Part shown: positions 40,655 through 46,053 of the stretch, in pieces
Numbering within the stretch: the first letter of the stretch is position 1
How the letters are laid out: each line of letters begins with the position of its first letter
Assembly: GCA_022783305.1 (NCBI GenBank)
Contig: JALEWQ010000054.1
Location: 1 to 46,053 of the forward strand
Origin: Trueperella sp.
GTDB lineage: Bacteria > Actinomycetota > Actinomycetes > Actinomycetales > Actinomycetaceae
Length of the DNA stretch: 46,053 nucleotides
Reading direction: 5' to 3'
The notes under the pieces: generated by a model
What the model saw: the letters and a program-made list of their open reading frames with translations, nothing else
The model's database searches: none
Told to the model about the DNA's origin: nothing
Made by a program: the position numbers and the translations under genes

Positions 40655-41226
40655 TGCGCACGCTGTGGCACATCTGGGAAGCACTCGCAGCAACGATCGG
40701 AGGAGTCGTGGGATGGCTGATTGGCGGCTTTGACGGCTTCCTCGCAGCCCTGGTCGCGCTGGTGACCATCGACTACATCACCGGCGTCATCGCCGCCTAC
40801 GTCACCGGCGAGTTGTCCAGTGAGGTCGGGTTCAAAGGCATCGCCCGCAAGGTCGTCATCTTCACCCTTGTTGGTGTAGCCAACCTCCTCGACGTCCACG
40901 TGCTCGGCGAAGCAGGGATCCTGCGCACCGCCACCATCTTCTTCTACCTGGCCAACGAAGGCCTATCCATCATCGAAAACGCCACCCGCATCGGCCTGCC
41001 CGTCCCCGACAAACTCCGTGACGCCCTGGCCACCATCACCACCAAGAGCGGGGGCAAACACCGCCTCGAGGACGGGTTCATTGACCGGGTTCTCGACCCG
41101 GGACCGCCCGGAGACCCCGTACCCCCATCTTCGGGCTACACCGATGAAGACCACACGCCGTCAACCCCACGGGTTGGCGGCACTTCTATTTCACCCCCAA
41201 CCACCAGCAGCGACAAGGAGGCCTAA
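40651..41226 (+). CDS. Holin (Phage_holin_4 type)
   Basis: This is a 191-residue membrane protein. Hydrophobic segments lie at about 10-27 and 30-52 (FLAALVALVTIDYITGVIAAYVTGE, the D-Y-I-T-G-V-I core of phi29/Cph1-type holins), with further ones at about 68-84 and 92-110. A conserved-looking ENATRIGLPVPDKL follows. The C-terminal about 60 residues are proline-rich and hydrophilic. AGGAGG precedes both the GTG at 40651, which overlaps the previous stop, and an ATG at 40654. It forms membrane lesions releasing the endolysin encoded next. Confidence 0.88.
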   Translation: MMRTLWHIWEALAATIGGVVGWLIGGFDGFLAALVALVTIDYITGVIAAYVTGELSSEVGFKGIARKVVIFTLVGVANLLDVHVLGEAGILRTATIFFYLANEGLSIIENATRIGLPVPDKLRDALATITTKSGGKHRLEDGFIDRVLDPGPPGDPVPPSSGYTDEDHTPSTPRVGGTSISPPTTSSDKEA

Positions 41227-41228
41227 CC

Positions 41229-42167
41229 ATGGGTTACAGCTACAGTTTCGATCCGGCCAGCCCCGCCAACTACACGGCCGGCCGTGGCGGCAAGCGCATC
41301 ACGACCATCGTCATCCATCACTGGGACGACCCCGCACGCAATCCGCAACTGGCCGGTGTGGTGGCGACGTTTAAGAACCCCGGCCGAGGGGCCAGTGCGC
41401 ATTATGTGGTGGAGGCCGGCCGGGTGGTGCAGATGGTCGACCTCGCCAACACCGCCTGGCATGCCGGCAACTGGCCGGTCAACCAGTGCTCGATTGGTAT
41501 CGAGTGCAACCCTCGCTGCTCTGAGGCGGATAAGGCCACTATCGGTGAGCTCATCCGTGACCTGCAGGCAAAGTACGGGCCGCTGCGCATCATCGGTCAC
41601 AAAGACGCCTCCAGCACCGCCTGCCCGGGTCGCTACTACCCGCCAGCCAGCGTCCTCGCCCCATACATCGGTGGTGGTGGTAGTAGTGCTCCCGCAGCCA
41701 CCCCGGCTGTGGACGGCAGCATTGATGAGCTTGCACGCAGGGTGATTGCTGGCGAGTTCGGCAACGGCGAGGAACGCAAGACTCGCCTCGGATCTCAGTA
41801 CAGCGCGGTGCAGGCCAGGGTCAACGAGATTCTTGCTGGCCGGCCCGCACAGCCAAACCCCGCGGAGCCTGCGACCCCGGCACCGGCGGCTGACATTGAG
41901 GCTCTGGCGGATGCGGTCATCCGCGGCGAGTACGGCAACGGGGCGGATCGCAAGGCACGCCTCGGCCACCTCTACGACGCCGTACAGGCGCGGGTGAACG
42001 CCAAGCTCAGCGGGGCTGCACCCGCCCCGGCTCCGGGCCCGAACCTGGAGGCCATGGCCGATGCGGTCATCCGCGGCGAGTACGGCAACGGGGCGGAACG
42101 CCGCAACCGCCTCGGCCACCTTTACGACGCTGTTCAGGCGATCGTGAACCGCAAACTCGGCTACTAG
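41229..42167 (+). CDS. Endolysin: amidase with three Cpl-7 repeats
   Basis: This is a 312-residue N-acetylmuramoyl-L-alanine amidase. The catalytic Amidase_2 domain (about 22-140) has zinc ligands H30, H124 and C132 in VIHHWDD and IGHKDASSTACPG. Three CW_7/Cpl-7 wall-binding repeats follow at 164-202, 222-260 and 272-310 (VIRGEYGNGADRKARLGHLYDAVQARVN), joined by Ala/Pro linkers. Cpl-7 repeats bind the peptidoglycan core and are common in lysins of Actinomycetota phages. AAGGAGG precedes the ATG at 41229. It is the last gene of the late operon and is followed by a strong terminator. Confidence 0.95.
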   Translation: MGYSYSFDPASPANYTAGRGGKRITTIVIHHWDDPARNPQLAGVVATFKNPGRGASAHYVVEAGRVVQMVDLANTAWHAGNWPVNQCSIGIECNPRCSEADKATIGELIRDLQAKYGPLRIIGHKDASSTACPGRYYPPASVLAPYIGGGGSSAPAATPAVDGSIDELARRVIAGEFGNGEERKTRLGSQYSAVQARVNEILAGRPAQPNPAEPATPAPAADIEALADAVIRGEYGNGADRKARLGHLYDAVQARVNAKLSGAAPAPAPGPNLEAMADAVIRGEYGNGAERRNRLGHLYDAVQAIVNRKLGY

Positions 42168-42190
42168 CCACCAGCCCATCACGGCACACA

Positions 42191-42237
42191 GCGCCCTCAC
42201 TCACCCCTGACGTCCTGGGGTGGGTGGGGGCGCTTTT
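42191..42237 (+). terminator. Late operon terminator
   Basis: The arms 42191-42207 (GCGCCCTCACTCACCCC) and 42217-42233 (GGGGTGGGTGGGGGCGC) pair along nearly their whole length, with two mismatches. The loop is nine bases and TTTT follows. This is the clearest intrinsic terminator in the window and closes the structural and lysis operon. Confidence 0.88.
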
Positions 42238-42298
42238 GTCGTTTCTAGGACTTTTCCATCGGTTCCGGATGCGGTGAATCCGTCGATGTACCGGCTAC

Positions 42299-42334
42299 CC
42301 CGTCCGGTTTTGCCTGCTGCCACGCCCTACAGGT
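42299..42334 (+). repeat. Dispersed repeat, copy 3
   Basis: CCCGTCCGGTTTTGCCTGCT continues as GCCACGCCCTACAGGT. It matches copy 2 (11477-11511) except for one inserted C, and copy 1 (6922-6957) at both ends; the shared stretch with copy 1 goes on to GCAAGGC. A small perfect hairpin GCCCC-ttttt-GGGGC (42340-42354) follows. It lies between the late terminator and the next gene. Confidence 0.6.
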
Positions 42335-42374
42335 GCAAGGCCCCTTTTTGGGGCACACGGGCGATAGGACGGTG

Positions 42375-42767
42375 ATGGCTGCGATGACACCACTGGAGAC
42401 GCGACGGATCGAAAACCTGCGGCGCGCGGGATGGGGATATAAGAACATCGCCGCGTTCTGCGGAATGTCGCGTGAGGTAGTGCGCGCGTACTGCCTGCGT
42501 GAGAGTCTCGAGGCCGACCCCGACTTGGTTGAGCAGGTGTGTGCCTGGTGCGGGCTGGCTTTAAGCGGGCGCAGCAACAGTGCTCGTTTTTGCTGTGCAT
42601 CATGTCGTTGGAGTGCGTGGAATGACAAACACCAGCGCGCCTCCGAGCACGCGCGCCCATGCCAGGCGTGCGGCAAGGACTTCATCAGTGCGAAGAAGCG
42701 GCAGAAGTACTGCTCGCACTCGTGTTACGTCCGGGCCCGCTTCGCTACCAAGGGTGGCCGGTCATGA
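42375..42767 (+). CDS. Helix-turn-helix/zinc-ribbon protein
   Basis: This is a 130-residue protein. The N-terminal helix-turn-helix TRRIENLRRAGWGYKNIAAFCGMSREVVRAYC (about 8-40) is of the sigma/resolvase type. Two zinc knuckles follow: CAWCGLAL...RFCCASCR and CQACGKDF...KYCSHSC. Similar small proteins stand next to paired serine recombinases in Gram-positive prophages. The ATG at 42375 has AGGA upstream, but an ATG nine bases later is possible. It might control integration or excision, which is inferred from position. Confidence 0.65.
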   Translation: MAAMTPLETRRIENLRRAGWGYKNIAAFCGMSREVVRAYCLRESLEADPDLVEQVCAWCGLALSGRSNSARFCCASCRWSAWNDKHQRASEHARPCQACGKDFISAKKRQKYCSHSCYVRARFATKGGRS

Positions 42768-42976
42768 TCAGCCACTCAGCTGTCGAAGTGGATGACGCGA
42801 TGGCTGATCCTGGCCGGTTCGCAAGCGAACTGGCGTTCCTTCTCGACCGCGCTCACCTGGCCACTATGACCGCTATCGGGGCTATCACGGTTGAAGAAGC
42901 AGACCGGATTCATTTAGAGCTCGTCAACGAATACCAGCCTGTCTACACCCTCAGCTCTATTCCGACTTTGACTTGA
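42764..42976 (+). CDS. SHOCT-like small protein
   Basis: This is a 70-residue protein coupled to the previous gene by ATGA. Its centre FLLDRAHLATMTAIGAITVEEADRIHLELVNEYQP resembles the short SHOCT motif (helix, then I-T-x-E-E-A/F-x-x-x-x-x-x-L). In related prophages such a gene accompanies the recombinase cluster, perhaps as a recombination directionality factor or a protein-interaction module; this is not established. It is followed by 51 bases holding a promoter-like motif before the recombinase. Confidence 0.6.
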   Translation: MISHSAVEVDDAMADPGRFASELAFLLDRAHLATMTAIGAITVEEADRIHLELVNEYQPVYTLSSIPTLT

Positions 42977-42988
42977 TATCACGGGCTT

Positions 42989-43000
42989 ATAGAGCGTGTA
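42989..43000 (+). promoter_or_regulatory. TAGAGCGTGTAT element before recombinase genes
   Basis: The same 12 bases occur at 20381-20392 as the left half of the GTGTATATACAC palindrome. Here the right half is missing (ggaagtg follows). It lies 27 bases before the TTG start at 43028. TTGATA upstream (42972-42977) and TATAGAG could form a promoter. Confidence 0.4.
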
Positions 43001-43027
43001 TGGAAGTGAAGAAAAAGGAGGAAGACG

Positions 43028-44263
43028 TTGGAAGTGATAACAAGGCACACCGCCAGCCGACAGCCACGGCTTGCCCGGGTCGCTGCGTATTGCAGGGTCT
43101 CAACTGAGAACGACCACAGTTTCAAATCCTTGTCCGCGCAGGTGTCCTACTACAACCAGATCATCGGGGCCACGCCTGGCTGGGTGTTTGCTGGCGTGTA
43201 TGCCGATAACGGCATCACCGGCACCTCAACGCGTCATCGGCAGCAGTTCAACCAGCTCATGCGTGATGCCAGAGCGGGCAAGATCGACATCATTCTGACC
43301 AAGAGCATCTCTCGGTTCGCGCGCAACACGGTGGATCTACTGGCGACGGTACGTGAGCTCAAGACGCTGGGAGTGGAGGTGCGCTTCGAGCGGGAAAACA
43401 TTCATTCCTTGTCCAGTGATGGGGAACTGCTCCTGACCCTCCTGGCGTCATTCGCTCAGGAAGAGTCCCGCTCGATCAGCGAGAACGTCAAATGGTCGAT
43501 TCGCAAACGCTACGAACAAGGCATCACCAACTCCCACCGGATTTACGGATACACCTGGCGCGGGGGTCAGCTCGTAATCAACGATGACGAAGCCTCCATC
43601 ATCCGGCGCATCTTCGCCGATTACCTAGCCGGCACGAGCCCGGAAAAGATCGCTGACCGACTCAACAGCGAGGGTCACCGTGCTCGTGAGGGAGGCCTGT
43701 TCCTCGGCTCCGTCATTCGCACGTGGCTGGAAAACCCCCGCTACGTAGGCAATGAAATGCTTCAAGCCACCTACTGCGCCGACCCCGGAGGCAAACGCAT
43801 CCCGAACGATGGGGTGCTGCCACGCTACTGGGTCCAGGGAACCAACCCGCCCATCATCAGTGAGGAAACCTGGGAGCGTACTCAAGCCGAGCTCGCACGA
43901 CGGCGCGCGTCAGGAGGCCGGGCGCTCACCCCGACAGGAGGCACCGGCGCACTGACCCACCGGGTCTACTGCAGCATATGTGGCAGGCGTTTTCACCGGC
44001 GAACCAAAACCCGACGGCATGTGTCGTACAAGTTCTGGTGGTGTGAAACCGCTACCCGGGGCAAGGGCAACCCTTGCCACGCGCCCCAAGTACGAGAAAC
44101 CGAACTACGCCGCGCAATCACCTGTGTGCTCGATCTGGGTGAATGGGAAAACGACGCTGTCCTTGAGCAAGTTCGCACCATCACCATCAGCCCGAACCGG
44201 CAAGCCGTGGTGACGCTAGAGGACGGCAGGGTTCACACCATCACACTCGGGGAGGAGAACTGA
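43028..44263 (+). CDS. Serine recombinase 1 (large resolvase type)
   Basis: This is a 411-residue serine recombinase. The N-terminal catalytic domain has S25 in YCRVSTEN, and further ILTKSISRFARNTVDLL and LLASFAQEESRSISENVKW. A Recombinase domain (about 165-280, RIYGYTWRGGQLVINDDEASIIRRIF, VIRTWLENPRYVGN) and a zinc ribbon (CSICGRRF...WWCE...C) complete it. There is little coiled coil. The TTG start has AAAAGGAGGAAG upstream. It is shorter than the next recombinase and immediately adjacent. The two may act together in prophage integration and excision. Confidence 0.92.
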   Translation: MEVITRHTASRQPRLARVAAYCRVSTENDHSFKSLSAQVSYYNQIIGATPGWVFAGVYADNGITGTSTRHRQQFNQLMRDARAGKIDIILTKSISRFARNTVDLLATVRELKTLGVEVRFERENIHSLSSDGELLLTLLASFAQEESRSISENVKWSIRKRYEQGITNSHRIYGYTWRGGQLVINDDEASIIRRIFADYLAGTSPEKIADRLNSEGHRAREGGLFLGSVIRTWLENPRYVGNEMLQATYCADPGGKRIPNDGVLPRYWVQGTNPPIISEETWERTQAELARRRASGGRALTPTGGTGALTHRVYCSICGRRFHRRTKTRRHVSYKFWWCETATRGKGNPCHAPQVRETELRRAITCVLDLGEWENDAVLEQVRTITISPNRQAVVTLEDGRVHTITLGEEN

Positions 44264-45840
44264 TGCCCACCATCACCACAATCCCAGCCAAGCCACGTAT
44301 CTCTGGGCCGCAAGCACCCGCCCTGGCACGCCGGAGGGTCGCAGCCTATGCGCGCGTGTCCACCGACATGGAAGAGCAGCAGTCCTCCTACCAGGCACAG
44401 GTGGACTACTACACCACCTACATTCAAGGCCGACCCGACTGGGAGTTCGTCAAGGTCTACGCCGACGAAGGCATCAGTGGTACTTCCACCAAGCATCGTG
44501 AGGGATTCCAGAACATGGTCACCGACGCCCTGGCCGGAAGAATCGACCTGATCCTGACTAAGAGCGTGTCCCGTTTCGCCCGTAACACCGTCGACTCCCT
44601 GACCACGGTGAGGGCCCTGAAAGAAGCCGGTGTGGAGGTGTACTTCGAGAAAGAAAACATCTGGACCCTGGATGCCAAAGGCGAACTCCTGATCACCATC
44701 ATGAGTTCATTGGCGCAAGAAGAATCTCGCTCGATCAGTGAGAACGTGACCTGGGGGCACCGACGTCGTTTCGCCCAAGGTAAGGCCATCATCCCTTACG
44801 CCAGCCTGCTGGGATACAAGAAAGGCGAGGACGGGGGCCTAGCGATCGACGAGAGCCAAGCACCCACCGTGCGACGCATCTACCAGCTCTTCCTTGACGG
44901 CCACTCCCTGCTCGAGATTAAACACATCCTTGAATCCGAAGGCCATCTCACCTCACGCGGCAACAAAACCTGGGCATCGACCACGATCCGCTCGATCCTG
45001 TCCAATGAGAAGTACCGCGGCGATGTGCTGCTGCAGAAAACCTATGTGGCGGACTTCCTGACCAAGCAAGTGAAGAAAAACGAAGGCGAGGTACCCCAGT
45101 ACTATGTCGAAGGCCACCACGAGCCCATTATCGAACCAAGGGTTTGGGACCAGGTCCAAGTCGAACTTGCCACCCGCCACAGCAAAGGGGAGCGCAAGAC
45201 AGGCGCATCCAAGACCGGCCTATTCGGATCACGCCTGAAGTGCGCGGATTGCGGAGGATGGTACGGGCGCAAAGTATGGGCATCGAACACGAAGTACAAG
45301 CACACCATCTGGCGGTGCAACCACAAGTACGACGGGGATAACACCTGCACCACGCCCGCACTACGTGACGAGCAGATCCAGGATGCGTTCCTCCAAGCCC
45401 TTGCTGAGCTCAACCAGGAACTAGGAACCACGGCGCGGATGAAGCAGGCCATCACACGAGCCTTCGACACCAGCGCGCTGAAAGCCGAAGTCAAGCAACT
45501 TCAGACCACGATTACAGCACTTGAGGAGGAATTCGAACGCCTGATCGCGGACAACCAGTCCAGGGTCCAAGACCAGGCTGAGTACCTGGCGCGCTTCGAG
45601 AAAACCGAAGCCACCTACAAGCGCACCCTAGCAAAGAAGGATGCTCTCGAAGCTGAGATCACCCAACGCTCCTCGCGCCGGACAAGCATCCTCGCTGCCT
45701 ACGAGGAACTCTTGACTACCGAGCCGCTCCAACACTTCGAGCCACGCCAGTTCAACGCACTCGTCAGCCATGCCATCATCGCGGCTGGACTCATCCGCTT
45801 CATTTTCAAGTCCGGCCACGAAATCGAAGTCACCCTATAA
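44263..45840 (+). CDS. Serine recombinase 2 (large serine integrase type)
   Basis: This is a 525-residue large serine recombinase. Catalytic S33 lies in YARVSTDMEEQQSSYQAQVDYY, then ILTKSVSRFARNTVDSL and IMSSLAQEESRSISENVTWGHRRRF. A Recombinase domain (about 170-290) follows. The zinc ribbon is LKCADCGGWYGRK...IWRCNHKYDGDNTC. A coiled coil lies around 405-470 (LKAEVKQLQTTITALEEEFERL), the hallmark of phage integrases that controls synapsis. The ATG shares one base with the preceding stop. It probably is the main integrase. Attachment sites were not identified. Confidence 0.94.
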   Translation: MPTITTIPAKPRISGPQAPALARRRVAAYARVSTDMEEQQSSYQAQVDYYTTYIQGRPDWEFVKVYADEGISGTSTKHREGFQNMVTDALAGRIDLILTKSVSRFARNTVDSLTTVRALKEAGVEVYFEKENIWTLDAKGELLITIMSSLAQEESRSISENVTWGHRRRFAQGKAIIPYASLLGYKKGEDGGLAIDESQAPTVRRIYQLFLDGHSLLEIKHILESEGHLTSRGNKTWASTTIRSILSNEKYRGDVLLQKTYVADFLTKQVKKNEGEVPQYYVEGHHEPIIEPRVWDQVQVELATRHSKGERKTGASKTGLFGSRLKCADCGGWYGRKVWASNTKYKHTIWRCNHKYDGDNTCTTPALRDEQIQDAFLQALAELNQELGTTARMKQAITRAFDTSALKAEVKQLQTTITALEEEFERLIADNQSRVQDQAEYLARFEKTEATYKRTLAKKDALEAEITQRSSRRTSILAAYEELLTTEPLQHFEPRQFNALVSHAIIAAGLIRFIFKSGHEIEVTL

Positions 45841-45865
45841 CGCGCGAGTTCTTAATCCTTCCCAG

Positions 45866-45899
45866 GCCCGTCATCGGTGTTCCGATGGCGGGCATTTTT
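45866..45899 (+). terminator. Terminator after recombinase genes
   Basis: GCCCGTCATCGG (45866-45877) pairs with CCGATGGCGGGC (45882-45893) with a single T-G wobble. The loop is TGTT and ATTTTT follows. This is a strong intrinsic terminator that closes the recombinase operon. Confidence 0.9.
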
Positions 45900-45900
45900 G

Positions 45901-46053
45901 ACGCGAAAACCCAACCCGCCAAACACTAGTCAGACACTCACCAAACACTGGCCAAACGCTCACACCCCCCAATGGGCAACGCGCCTAACACCAGCCAAAC
46001 ACCCGCAAACGCAAAGACCCCGGACTTATCACATCCGAGGTCTAATTGGAGCG
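45901..46053. repeat. Repeat-rich right flank, possible attachment region
   Basis: CCAAACACT occurs at 45919-45927 and 45941-45949, CCAAACGCT at 45952-45960 and CCAAACACC at 45995-46003. No gene is visible. Near the end GACCCCGGA and TCCGAGGTC (46016-46043) form a hairpin with one mismatch. The repeats next to the integrase are candidates for recombinase binding sites. Alternatively this is already host intergenic DNA. Confidence 0.4.

Noticed and set aside
45919-46003. CRISPR-like array of CCAAACACT repeats
   Set aside because: Repeats are only 9 bp, irregularly spaced and vary in sequence, and no spacer-sized intervals or cas genes are present.
46016-46043. tRNA-like arm at the right end (GACCCCGGA...TCCGAGGTC)
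   Set aside because: No other tRNA arms or anticodon loop surround it. It is only a hairpin with one mismatch.

Overview
The window is a high-GC Gram-positive (Actinomycetota) chromosome segment dominated by one nearly complete siphovirus-type prophage with an HK97-like head. It runs from about 6.2 kb to the right end and is preceded on the left by a scrambled accessory island. The host is suggested by GC-rich codon use in the phage genes, GTG/TTG starts, actinobacterial IS256/IS3/IS481 transposases and a Cpl-7-type endolysin. The genus cannot be fixed from the sequence; a host-associated Actinomyces/Schaalia/Trueperella-like organism would fit, but that is a guess.

Left island (1-6.1 kb): the 3' part of an IS3-family element has cut off the start of a secreted toxin-like gene that is followed by a small two-helix membrane protein. 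A remnant of an IS481-type transposase follows, then a frameshifted IS256-family element. The IS256 copy truncates the last gene of a four-gene minus-strand operon. That operon (6039 to 3579) is joined by an ATGA overlap at every junction. It encodes an unrecognised 320-aa protein, an unrecognised 217-aa protein, a small excisionase-type helix-turn-helix protein and a PrrC/RloC-like ATPase. The first two share an 18-residue motif (Q-x-G-x-N-S-x-Q-I-...-T-L-N) at opposite ends, reminiscent of amyloid/RHIM-like signalling motifs. An array of TTCYGAAC repeats lies just upstream. This is the best candidate for an undescribed conflict system.

Prophage early/replication module (6.4-16.5 kb, plus strand): a sigma-like regulator, a broken small gene, a RecB/Cas4-type nuclease (DUF2800), a DUF2815 ssDNA-binding protein, a family A DNA polymerase, a DUF4406/DUF7768-like protein, a primase-helicase, a VRR-NUC nuclease, a SNF2 helicase and an ArpU-like late regulator. 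A perfect 17-bp inverted repeat flanking an AT-rich island beside the primase is a candidate origin.

Packaging and accessory block (16.6-25.3 kb): HNH endonuclease, small terminase, then an S-adenosylmethionine synthetase overlapping a ParB-methyltransferase fusion. A virulence-related-type protein, a baseplate-like protein, a collagen-like fibre protein and three orphan small genes follow, then the large terminase. A palindrome TGTATRTACA sits just upstream of four of these transcription units, and two of the orphan genes carry almost identical 86-bp leaders.

Structural module (26.3-42.2 kb): portal, ClpP-like protease, capsid, connectors, tail tube, frameshifted tail chaperones, tape measure, Dit, Tal/fibre, holin and amidase. 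Two nuclease genes (a PD-(D/E)xK protein and an Mrr homologue) are inserted antisense in this operon, each overlapping the end of a structural gene. They look like lysogen-expressed defence morons.

Right end (42.3-46.05 kb): a strong terminator after the endolysin, a helix-turn-helix/zinc-ribbon gene, a SHOCT-like small gene, two adjacent serine recombinases and another strong terminator. No classical CI-type repressor, tRNA or CRISPR array was found. The left attachment site could not be located.
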